A stretch of 64,000 nt of DNA, from the NCBI GenBank assembly GCA_964533215.1, contig CAZHLJ010000006.1:62001-126000 (forward strand). Reading direction: 5' to 3'. Source of the stretch: Bact-08 sp964533215. Lineage in GTDB: Bacteria > Bacteroidota > Bacteroidia > Bacteroidales > UBA932. Both the position numbers and the translations under genes were made by a program. Numbering within the stretch: the stretch's first letter is position 1; the number at the start of each line of letters is the position of its first letter. Shown here in pieces: positions 41,900-50,226 of the stretch. The notes under the pieces are model-generated. The model saw only the letters and a list, made by a program, of their open reading frames with translations. It ran no database searches and had not been told where the DNA came from.

Positions 41900-43918
41900 A
41901 TGAAAAAATCAGAACTAGACGCGCAAAAGAGGATCTCCCAGCTTAGGGAGATAATAACCGAGCACAATAGACGATATTATATAGATAATCTGCCGATTAT
42001 ATCAGATTTTGAATATGATATTCTTCTAAACGAGTTACAAACCTTGGAAATAAAATATCCTCAGTTTTTCTCAAACAACTCACCAACTAATATAGTTGGA
42101 AGCGACATTGAGCCAAAATCATCCCAATCTGAGTTTATACAGGTAGCTCACAAATACCCAATGTTATCTATAAGCAACACTTATGATAAGGGTGAGCTTT
42201 CCTCTTTCAATGAAAGAGTTATGAAAGCCATAGGCCAACCTGTAAAATATGTCTGCGAACTAAAAATCGATGGTACTGCCATCTCACTTACATATTGTAA
42301 GGGAAGGCTTGAAAGGGCTATTACAAGAGGTGATGGCACCAATGGTGATGATGTTACAAGGAACGTATCCAGGATTGATTCAATACCAAAATTTCTTAAA
42401 GGGGATGGCTTTCCGTCAGAATTTGAAATAAGAGGGGAAATATTCATGCCATGGGATTCATTTGACGAAATCAACAAGAGGAGAATTGATAACGAGGATG
42501 TGCCGTTTGCCAACCCAAGGAATGCAGCAGCAGGCTCTCTTAAACTTCTTGATTCTGAGGAGATAGCCAACAGAGGTCTACAATCTATCCTATATCATCT
42601 GATTCCCGAAACTCCAATATGCTCGAGCCATCATGAGTCTCTTGACCTTGCCAAGAGCTGGGGATTACCAGTATCACCCTATTCAAGGAGGTGCGATAGC
42701 ATCGAAGAGGTGATCAGCTACCTTGATTACTGGGAAAATGAAAGGAAGTCCTTGCCATACCCAACTGATGGTGTGGTAATAAAGGTTGATGATCTAAACT
42801 ATCAGAAGACATTGGGCTTTACGGCAAAAACTCCGCGATGGGCAACTGCTTATAAGTTTAAGCCGGAACAGGCCTTATCAAAACTACTCTCAGTTGATTT
42901 TCAGGTTGGACGTACCGGTGCAATTACCCCTGTGGCTAATCTGGAACCAGTGTTGCTTTCCGGAACCACTGTCAAAAGAGCTTCACTTCACAACAATGAC
43001 CAGATAAATCTCCTGGAGATTCATATAAACGATTATGTTTATGTGGAAAAAGGGGGCGAGATTATTCCAAAGATAGTCTCTGTAGAAAAATCAAAAAGAG
43101 GTACAGACCTTCAAGAAATCATATTTCCTAAATATTGCCCAGACTGCAATACTGCTTTGGTAAAGGTAGAAGACGAGGCAAAACATTACTGCCCCAATCA
43201 AAATGGCTGTCCCACACAGATAAAGGCAAGATTCCTTCACTTTTCCAGCAGAAAGGCAATGGACATCCTTTTAGGTGAAGCTACAATAAATCAGCTTTTC
43301 AACTTAAGTTACATAAGGAAACTACCTGATTTGTACAGATTGTCAAAGGATCAGCTTCTCACTCTGGATGGATGGAAGGAGAAGTCCGCAGACAGATTTC
43401 TGGCAAGCCTGTCCAATTCAAAGAGATGCCCTTTCAGCAGAGTCCTGTTTGCATTGGGCATAAGATATGTAGGAGAGACTACAGCAAAGAAACTGGTAAA
43501 CCATTTCAGGTCAATAGAAAACATAATATCAGCATCCAGAGATGAACTTCTTAATGTAGAAGAGGTTGGCGAGATTTTGGCTGATTCGCTGCTATTATAT
43601 TTCAGCGACTTGGAAAACATAGAAATGATTAAAGAATTGAAGGGTTTAGGACTTGAATTTGAACTTAAGGAAACAGATGGTAATATTTTATCTAACAGCC
43701 TTATGGGCATTAATATTGTAATATCCGGAAACTTCTCGATACCACGGGATGATCTTAAAAAGAAGATCGAATCTCATTCAGGAAGAGTTGTAAGTTCAGT
43801 CAGTTCAAACACATCTTTTCTTGTTGCCGGGGAAAAGCCCGGTCCTGCCAAAATTCAGACTGCAACTAAATTAGGAGTAAAAATTATCAACGAGGATGAG
43901 CTCAATGAAATGATATAA
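41900..43918 (+). CDS. ligA: NAD-dependent DNA ligase LigA
   Basis: A 672-residue replicative ligase. The Ia domain has YYIDNLPIISDFEYD near residue 26; the adenylated lysine is Lys122 in CELKIDG; TPRWATAYKFKPEQ and FQVGRTGAITPVA follow; the zinc finger is CPDCNTALV with CPNQNGCPTQ near residues 413-436; HhH repeats and a C-terminal BRCT domain (GINIVISGNFS to the end) complete it. All domains are intact. It is the essential ligase and apparently single-gene. Confidence 0.98.
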   Translation: MKKSELDAQKRISQLREIITEHNRRYYIDNLPIISDFEYDILLNELQTLEIKYPQFFSNNSPTNIVGSDIEPKSSQSEFIQVAHKYPMLSISNTYDKGELSSFNERVMKAIGQPVKYVCELKIDGTAISLTYCKGRLERAITRGDGTNGDDVTRNVSRIDSIPKFLKGDGFPSEFEIRGEIFMPWDSFDEINKRRIDNEDVPFANPRNAAAGSLKLLDSEEIANRGLQSILYHLIPETPICSSHHESLDLAKSWGLPVSPYSRRCDSIEEVISYLDYWENERKSLPYPTDGVVIKVDDLNYQKTLGFTAKTPRWATAYKFKPEQALSKLLSVDFQVGRTGAITPVANLEPVLLSGTTVKRASLHNNDQINLLEIHINDYVYVEKGGEIIPKIVSVEKSKRGTDLQEIIFPKYCPDCNTALVKVEDEAKHYCPNQNGCPTQIKARFLHFSSRKAMDILLGEATINQLFNLSYIRKLPDLYRLSKDQLLTLDGWKEKSADRFLASLSNSKRCPFSRVLFALGIRYVGETTAKKLVNHFRSIENIISASRDELLNVEEVGEILADSLLLYFSDLENIEMIKELKGLGLEFELKETDGNILSNSLMGINIVISGNFSIPRDDLKKKIESHSGRVVSSVSSNTSFLVAGEKPGPAKIQTATKLGVKIINEDELNEMI

Positions 43919-44000
43919 TTATATACTCTTATTTTGGCAACTTTCATTAAAATGAGTAATTTTAAACTTTAAAAATTATAAGCACACCGAACGACTGTTT

Positions 44001-45179
44001 ATGGAAAATATTGTTGTAAGTAATAAGATCCACTACCTGGGAACAAACGATAGAAAAAAAAATCTTTTTGAAAATATGTGGCCTCTTCCTAATGGGGTTT
44101 CATACAACTCATATATTATTGCAGATGAAAAAACGGCATTAATAGATACTCTTGAATTCGGCTCAAAAAACGATTATCTGGACGAAATATGTTCTATCCT
44201 CAATGGCCGGCCTCTTGATTACCTAATTGTAAATCACATGGAGCCCGACCACGCCAGCATGATTGGAATGATGCTCAGGACTTATCCCCTGCTAAAAGTC
44301 GTTTCCAATAATAAGGCTTTCAAAATGCTGGAGGCATATTATGATTTAAAGGCTGAACAATTTATTGAAATAAAGGATGGGGAATCACTCTCTCTTGGGT
44401 ACCACAACCTCACTTTTGTCCTTACACCATGGGTTCACTGGCCTGAGACAATGATGACCTATGACAAGACCGATCAAATCCTATTTTCCTGCGATGCTTT
44501 TGGGAGCTTCGGCACCTTGGATGGAGGAATATTCGACGATGAAATCTGTTTCGAAGAGCGCTTTTTGGATGAGATGAGAAGATATTACTCAAACATTGTA
44601 GGCAAGTATAGCAATATGGTTCAAAAAGCATTTGCAAAACTTGAGGGTATTCCAGTAAAAATCGTTTGTCCGTCACATGGTCCGATATGGCGCAAAAATC
44701 CTGAAAAACCGATAGCTCTCTATAACAACTGGAGCAGACATTTTTCTGAAGATGGGGTTGTGATTGCATTTGCCTCCATGTACGGCAATACAGAAAAAAT
44801 GGCTGATTATATTGCCAGACTGATTGCAGAAAGAGGAGTTAAAAACATCCGCATATTTGATGTTTCTAAAACGCATATTTCTTACATAATAAGCGATATA
44901 TGGAAATATAAAGCTGTAATTCTTGGTTCATGTGCATATAATTCCGGCATGCATCCGATGATGGCGCATCTATGCCACGAACTTGAAGTTGTTGGCCCCA
45001 AAGATAAGAATTATGCACTTTTCGGATCTTTCAGCTGGAGCGGTGGCGGTGTAAAATCCCTTCAATCATTTTCCGAGAAGATGTCGTGGAATCTTGTAAG
45101 CGATCCTGTAGAACTCATTGGTGCACCTTGTCCATCCAAGATGGATGGCTTCCTGGAGATTTCAAACAAAATACTCTGA
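44001..45179 (+). CDS. fprA: FprA-type flavodiiron protein
   Basis: A 392-residue protein with an N-terminal metallo-beta-lactamase-like diiron domain (NHMEPDHASM near residue 79, giving the HxExDH ligands, then His in TPWVHWPETM and SCDAFGSFG) and a C-terminal flavodoxin domain (FASMYGNTEKMAD near residue 254 binding FMN). Such proteins reduce oxygen to water or nitric oxide to nitrous oxide and protect anaerobes. No rubredoxin domain is attached. It begins a run of nine closely spaced plus-strand genes, five bases upstream of a thioesterase gene. Confidence 0.95.
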   Translation: MENIVVSNKIHYLGTNDRKKNLFENMWPLPNGVSYNSYIIADEKTALIDTLEFGSKNDYLDEICSILNGRPLDYLIVNHMEPDHASMIGMMLRTYPLLKVVSNNKAFKMLEAYYDLKAEQFIEIKDGESLSLGYHNLTFVLTPWVHWPETMMTYDKTDQILFSCDAFGSFGTLDGGIFDDEICFEERFLDEMRRYYSNIVGKYSNMVQKAFAKLEGIPVKIVCPSHGPIWRKNPEKPIALYNNWSRHFSEDGVVIAFASMYGNTEKMADYIARLIAERGVKNIRIFDVSKTHISYIISDIWKYKAVILGSCAYNSGMHPMMAHLCHELEVVGPKDKNYALFGSFSWSGGGVKSLQSFSEKMSWNLVSDPVELIGAPCPSKMDGFLEISNKIL

Positions 45180-45184
45180 TAATT

Positions 45185-45556
45185 ATGGAAACAGGAAAAA
45201 AATTAGTTATTGAAAAACTTGTTACAGAGACAGACACTGCTGCATATTACGGTTCTGGTCTTCTACAGGTTTTTGCGACACCGGCCATGATTGCATTGAT
45301 GGAAAAATCAGCTCACCTTCTTGCAAAATTTTCTTTACCAGAGAACCAGGATACTGTTGGAATTGAAATAAGCGTCAAGCACACGCGCGCAACTCCTATG
45401 GGAGCAAAAGTGTATGCTGAGGCTGAACTGTTGGCTGTTGAGGGAAAAAAACTGACATTTTCCGTAACAGCCTTTGACGATCTGGGAGAGATAGGGAAAG
45501 GCACCCATGTAAGATATATTATTAACCCTACTAAATTCTTGGATAAAATTTCTTGA
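45185..45556 (+). CDS. FlK-like hot-dog thioesterase
   Basis: A 123-residue single hot-dog protein resembling fluoroacetyl-CoA-specific thioesterase (FlK) family members: VTETDTAAYYGSGLLQVFATPAM, LMEKSAHLLA, GIEISVKHTRATPMG and a closing KGTHVRYIIN strand. The conserved Glu (MEKSA) and His (KHTRA) positions of that group are visible. I take the ATG at 45185; an upstream in-frame ATG (45086) would lie inside fprA and give an unrelated sequence. Family members handle small acyl-CoAs; the natural substrate here is unknown. Confidence 0.82.
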   Translation: METGKKLVIEKLVTETDTAAYYGSGLLQVFATPAMIALMEKSAHLLAKFSLPENQDTVGIEISVKHTRATPMGAKVYAEAELLAVEGKKLTFSVTAFDDLGEIGKGTHVRYIINPTKFLDKIS

Positions 45557-46488
45557 AAAGAAGTGCTGTAAAACATACCTATCAAAGAGTGCTCAAATTT
45601 CTGATAACAGACATCTGGCACTTGGATCTATCCGAGCTGAGCATTATGAAAGCCCGGATGGTCAGATATTTGAAGGTTCTCATCCTTACAATCCGCGGGT
45701 TTGCAACAGACAAGATTGGTCTTCAGGCTGCCAGCCTGAGTTTCTTTTCTGCTATGTCCGTTGTTCCTTTTGTAGCATTGATATTTGCTATTACAAGTGG
45801 CTTTGGGTTTGGCCCCAGACTGGAGGAACTGTTATTCACCTACTTTCAGGATAATGAGGAAATAATTGAATATATATTGAAGTTTGCAAATAATCTTATT
45901 GCAAGGTCCCAAAATGGTGTCTTCGGAATAATTAACTTTATATTTTTGATATCTACTGTTATTTTCCTTATGCTTAATATTGAAAAAGCTTTCAATAACA
46001 TTTGGAAAGTCGGAGGAGGCAGACCTTTTCATAAAAGGTTTGTATATTACACGTTGCTCCTACTCGTTTCACCGTTAATAATCCTGATATTTCTGACCCT
46101 CGGCTTGATTTACACAGATGCACTTAAATCGATTGGCTTCCAGATAGACCGATACATCCCAATAACTTCAATTTTCACTTGGCTCACTATATATGGCTTG
46201 GTGACATTTGTCTTTACTATTATGTATTTTTTAATTCCAAATACAAAGGTTAAATTTGCTGCTGCATTTAATTCCGCAATGGTACTTGCTTTCGCCTTTA
46301 TTGTAGTCCAGTTCTTCTACTTAGAGACACAAATCATGGTTTCGGGATTGAATGCTGTTTACGGAGTTTTTGCAGCAATTCCCCTGTTCCTGGTATGGAT
46401 GAATATCAGTTGGACACTAATACTATTTGGAGCAGAACTCTCTCACGCTTTTCAAAATGTAGATAAATATAGAATCAACAATGGATAA
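45553..46488 (+). CDS. YihY/BrkB-family inner-membrane protein
   Basis: A 311-residue integral membrane protein with about six helices. TDKIGLQAASLSFFSAMSVVPFVALIFAI and NTKVKFAAAFNSAMV to FGAELSHAFQN are the family marks. The start is a TTG at 45553 inside TTGA overlapping the thioesterase stop; it retains the conserved pre-helix region DIWHLDLSELS that a later ATG (45646) would lose. An old link of this family to ribonuclease BN was a misannotation. Function unknown. Confidence 0.88.
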   Translation: MKRSAVKHTYQRVLKFLITDIWHLDLSELSIMKARMVRYLKVLILTIRGFATDKIGLQAASLSFFSAMSVVPFVALIFAITSGFGFGPRLEELLFTYFQDNEEIIEYILKFANNLIARSQNGVFGIINFIFLISTVIFLMLNIEKAFNNIWKVGGGRPFHKRFVYYTLLLLVSPLIILIFLTLGLIYTDALKSIGFQIDRYIPITSIFTWLTIYGLVTFVFTIMYFLIPNTKVKFAAAFNSAMVLAFAFIVVQFFYLETQIMVSGLNAVYGVFAAIPLFLVWMNISWTLILFGAELSHAFQNVDKYRINNG

Positions 46489-47893
46489 AGTATTAACAAA
46501 AGGCGCAACAGATTTCATTAATGACGAACTGTTGCATTCATTGATAGCAAACACTAAAGAGGACAAAGGAAGGCTTAGGGAAATTTTCGACAAGAGTAAG
46601 TCAAAGCAAGCGTTAACTTTGGAAGAGACCGCTTATCTCTTGGCTATCGAATCCCCTGAAGGTCTGGAAGAACTTTTCCAGACAGCAAGGGATTTAAAAA
46701 AATCCATATATGGCAACAGGATTGTATTATTTGCCCCACTATACATTGGTAACTACTGTATAAACGACTGCAAATATTGCGGTTTCAGAAAAAGTCTCCG
46801 GACTTCGGTGCGAAGGACACTCTCAGATGAAGAGCTTGTTGCTGAGGTTACTCAGCTCGAAAAAGAGGGACACAAGCGACTAATTCTTGTTTACGGTGAG
46901 CATCCCAAATACACGCCGGAATTTATTGCAGAGACTGTAAGAATATGCTACAATACAAAAGTTGGAAACGGAGAGATCCGAAGAGTTAATATAAATGCCG
47001 CCCCTATGACAATAGAGGGTTTCAAGACCGTCAAGGCTGCAGGTATTGGAACTTTCCAGGTTTTTCAGGAAACCTATCACAAAGAGACATACGCAAATTA
47101 CCACCCTTCTGAAACAGTAAAGGGAGACTATATGTGGCGTTTGAATGCCATGGACAGGGCTTTTGAGGGAGGTATAGACGATATGGGTATAGGAGCACTT
47201 TTCGGTCTTTATGATTACAGGTTCGAAGTGCTTGGTCTGGTTTCTCATGCCATACATCTTCAGAATGTTTATGGAGTAGGCCCTCATACAATAAGTTTTC
47301 CAAGAATAAAGGCTGCCCAGGGGCTGGATATGAAATTACCATATCAAGTAAGCGATGAGCAGTTTAAGAAACTGGTTGCAATACTAAGACTGGCTGTTCC
47401 TTACACTGGATTAATAATGACTGCAAGAGAGACTCCTGAGGTCAGGGATGCCGTGATTGAGTTTGGTGTATCTCAGATTGATGCAGGCACAAGACTTGAA
47501 ATAGGCGGGTATCAGGAATCTAGAGATAAAGGGCAACAGCTTAACAGAGAACAATTCCATGTAGGAGATTCAAGGGAACTTGATTCGGTAATTCATTGGT
47601 TGATAACACGTGACTTCATTCCCAGCTTCTGTACGTCATGCTACAGAGTAGGAAGAACCGGCGAGCATTTCATGGAGTATGCAATTCCAGGCTTCATAGG
47701 CCGTTTCTGTACCCCTAATGCAATGCTGACTTTGGCAGAATATCTCGAGGATTATTCTTCAGAAAAGACCAAAGCTGCCGGATATGAAATGATATCCAAG
47801 GAGCTGGCAAAAATATCCGACGAAAAAAGAAGGGCTGAAGTTGCATCTAGGCTTGAATTGATAAAAACTGGCAAACGCGACTTTCATTTTTAA
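46481..47893 (+). CDS. hydG: [FeFe]-hydrogenase maturase HydG (radical SAM, tyrosine lyase)
   Basis: A 470-residue radical SAM enzyme that cleaves tyrosine to p-cresol plus CO and cyanide, building Fe(CO)2CN units for the hydrogenase H-cluster. The SAM cluster cysteines are Cys93, Cys97 and Cys100 (CINDCKYC). The second, C-terminal cluster has Cys384, Cys387 and Cys410, which separates HydG from thiamine enzyme ThiH. The ATG overlaps the YihY stop by eight bases. HydE, HydF and the hydrogenase are not in this window, so they must be elsewhere if the enzyme is functional. Confidence 0.93.
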   Translation: MDKVLTKGATDFINDELLHSLIANTKEDKGRLREIFDKSKSKQALTLEETAYLLAIESPEGLEELFQTARDLKKSIYGNRIVLFAPLYIGNYCINDCKYCGFRKSLRTSVRRTLSDEELVAEVTQLEKEGHKRLILVYGEHPKYTPEFIAETVRICYNTKVGNGEIRRVNINAAPMTIEGFKTVKAAGIGTFQVFQETYHKETYANYHPSETVKGDYMWRLNAMDRAFEGGIDDMGIGALFGLYDYRFEVLGLVSHAIHLQNVYGVGPHTISFPRIKAAQGLDMKLPYQVSDEQFKKLVAILRLAVPYTGLIMTARETPEVRDAVIEFGVSQIDAGTRLEIGGYQESRDKGQQLNREQFHVGDSRELDSVIHWLITRDFIPSFCTSCYRVGRTGEHFMEYAIPGFIGRFCTPNAMLTLAEYLEDYSSEKTKAAGYEMISKELAKISDEKRRAEVASRLELIKTGKRDFHF

Positions 47894-47899
47894 CCAATT

Positions 47900-50221
47900 A
47901 TGTTTACCCAAAAGGATAACGAATTAATAGATAAAGAGTTTGAGGAGTTACGTCTTGCAAGCTTAAAACGATGTGCAAATCAAAACGAGTACGAAATCGT
48001 TCTCAAAGCTTTTGACTTTGCAAGGGCTGCGCATAATGGCGTCAGGCGTAGATCCGGAGAACCATATATTATTCACCCGATAGCTGTTGCAAAAATAGTA
48101 GTCCAGGAGATTGGTCTTGGGTACAAATCCATTATCTCGGCTTTGCTTCACGACGTAGTTGAGGATACGGAATATAATCTTGATGACATCGAAAGGATGT
48201 TCGGGGCCAAAATAGCCTCTTTGGTTGATGGCCTTACAAAGATCAAAAGAACGTTTGACAGCTCTTCTACCAATCAGGCCGAGAACTTCAAAAGAATACT
48301 AATGACATTGAATGATGATGTCAGAGTAATCCTCATCAAGCTGGCCGACAGGCTGCATAATATGCGCACCATAGAATTCATGCCGGAACACAAAAGGGCA
48401 AAGATTCTCAGTGAGACAATGTATATCTTCATTCCTTTGGCTCACCGGCTCGGCTTATATGGAATCAAGTCTGAAATGGAAAACATCTGGCTGATGCATA
48501 CCTTGCCTGCCGAATACGAATCAATTCAGAAACATATTGCCCAGACCGTGGCAGAAAGAGGTTGCGCAATCACTCAGTTTATTGAACCTATATCCGAAAG
48601 TCTTAAAATGGCAGGATATCAGTTCAACGTCTCCAAAAGGACAAAAACCCCCTACTCCATCTGGAGAAAAATGAATTCCAAATCCATCCCTTTTGAACAG
48701 ATTTATGATCTTTATGCCGTAAGGATAGTATTTGAGCCAAAGGAGGACCAGCCGGAAAGGGTGCAGTGCTGGCACATATATTCCCTAATAACAGAGCTAT
48801 ATCTTTCCAAAACAGACAGAATAAGGGATTGGGTCAGTACTCCAAAGATAAACGGATATGAAGCCTTGCACTGCACGGTCATGGGACCGCAAGGTAACTG
48901 GATTGAGGTTCAGATAAGGACAACCAGAATGGACAATCTTGCTGAAAGAGGTGTTGCGGCACATTGGACCTACAAAGGAACATCTCCATCCGAGACAGAG
49001 ATGGATAAATGGCTCAACATGGTAAGAGAAGTTCTGGAAAATCCTGATGTGAATGCTTTGGACTTCCTGGATAAATTCCACACGGGACTACTCTCCTCAG
49101 AAATATATGTATTCACGCCAAAAGGAGAGTCCAGAGCGCTTCCAAAAGGATCCACTGCCCTCGATCTTGCATATGCCATCCATACAGAGGTCGGAAATAA
49201 AGCAATTGCAGCAAAAGCCAATTTCAAGCTGGTTCCTCTCACATACGTTCTAAGAAATGGAGACCAAGTTGAAATAATTACAGCAGAATCACAACATCCT
49301 CAAAGGGAATGGCTTGATTTCATCCAGACACCAAAAGCAAAATCTCTTATTATGGATGCTCTTAAATCTGAGACAAAGGATCATCTGAAACAGGGAAAAG
49401 CTATTCTGGATGAAAAGTTAAAAGGCTTCGGAATCAAGCCTCAAAGCAGAGTTTACAAAAAATTGTCTGAAGTATATGGTTTAAATAACAGGGAAGAGTT
49501 GTTCAGCAGAATCGGGGCTGGGCTTTTGGATCTTTCTGACTTATCTAAAATGCTGAAGAAGAGCACTAGTAATAAGTTTGTAAGATACTGGAACCTTCAG
49601 TTTTCCAAATTCACGGGAAATGAAACTGAAAATGATGAAACAGCATTAGATGATGAGGACGGAGAAGATGAGGAAGAAGAAGGGAAAGAAGAAACTGAAC
49701 AAAAGGATAAAGTAACTGCCGTCGATCATATTCAGGCTGCAAAAATTGATCTCAAGAAAGATTACCTTCTTAAGGAGAATCCTCTCGAAAAGACCCTATC
49801 ATATCGTGTTGCAATGTGTTGCCGGCCTATTCCAGGAGATAACGTAATTGGATTCATTGGAGAAGACGGTGAGGTTATAGTACATAAGAGCAGTTGTCCT
49901 GAAGCTATTTTACTTGCTGCAAGGGATGCAGAAAAGATTGTCAAGGCCAAATGGAGCAAGCATACAATTCTGTCATTTCTTGCCAGGATAAGTATGAGGG
50001 GCATTGACAGGATTGGTGTCCTCAATGAGCTTACTCAATACATAACTTTAGTACTGAGTGTAAATATCAGGAAGATATTGATTGAGACACATGACGGCAT
50101 TTTTGAGGGATATATAGATCTCTACGTTCACGACACAGAGGATCTGGAAAAATTAATCAAGCAGATATCACATGTGAAGGGAATGGAGAGTGTTATAAGA
50201 ACAGAGATAAAAGAGAATTGA
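47900..50221 (+). CDS. RelA/SpoT-family bifunctional (p)ppGpp synthetase/hydrolase
   Basis: A 773-residue RSH protein controlling the stringent response. The hydrolase HD domain is intact (HPIAVAKIV, ALLHDVVEDT near residue 92); the synthetase domain has KINGYEALHCTV and EVQIRTTRMDNLAERGVAAHW near residue 340; TGS (IYVFTPKGE near 400) and C-terminal ACT domains follow. An acidic low-complexity insert at about residues 572-602, rich in Asp/Glu, separates the helical from the zinc-finger-like region (CCRPIPGD). The HD and synthetase motifs suggest both activities. Confidence 0.95.
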   Translation: MFTQKDNELIDKEFEELRLASLKRCANQNEYEIVLKAFDFARAAHNGVRRRSGEPYIIHPIAVAKIVVQEIGLGYKSIISALLHDVVEDTEYNLDDIERMFGAKIASLVDGLTKIKRTFDSSSTNQAENFKRILMTLNDDVRVILIKLADRLHNMRTIEFMPEHKRAKILSETMYIFIPLAHRLGLYGIKSEMENIWLMHTLPAEYESIQKHIAQTVAERGCAITQFIEPISESLKMAGYQFNVSKRTKTPYSIWRKMNSKSIPFEQIYDLYAVRIVFEPKEDQPERVQCWHIYSLITELYLSKTDRIRDWVSTPKINGYEALHCTVMGPQGNWIEVQIRTTRMDNLAERGVAAHWTYKGTSPSETEMDKWLNMVREVLENPDVNALDFLDKFHTGLLSSEIYVFTPKGESRALPKGSTALDLAYAIHTEVGNKAIAAKANFKLVPLTYVLRNGDQVEIITAESQHPQREWLDFIQTPKAKSLIMDALKSETKDHLKQGKAILDEKLKGFGIKPQSRVYKKLSEVYGLNNREELFSRIGAGLLDLSDLSKMLKKSTSNKFVRYWNLQFSKFTGNETENDETALDDEDGEDEEEEGKEETEQKDKVTAVDHIQAAKIDLKKDYLLKENPLEKTLSYRVAMCCRPIPGDNVIGFIGEDGEVIVHKSSCPEAILLAARDAEKIVKAKWSKHTILSFLARISMRGIDRIGVLNELTQYITLVLSVNIRKILIETHDGIFEGYIDLYVHDTEDLEKLIKQISHVKGMESVIRTEIKEN

Positions 50222-50226
50222 TTTAA

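Noticed and set aside
42181..42570. 129-codon minus-strand frame inside ligA
   Set aside because: Antisense shadow of a core gene.
45553..46488. Ribonuclease BN activity for the YihY/BrkB protein
   Set aside because: That annotation came from a mistaken gene assignment; the protein is an integral membrane protein without nuclease motifs.
46481..47893. Reading this gene as thiamine biosynthesis enzyme ThiH
   Set aside because: It carries a second C-terminal cysteine set (384, 387, 410) that is a HydG feature and absent from ThiH.
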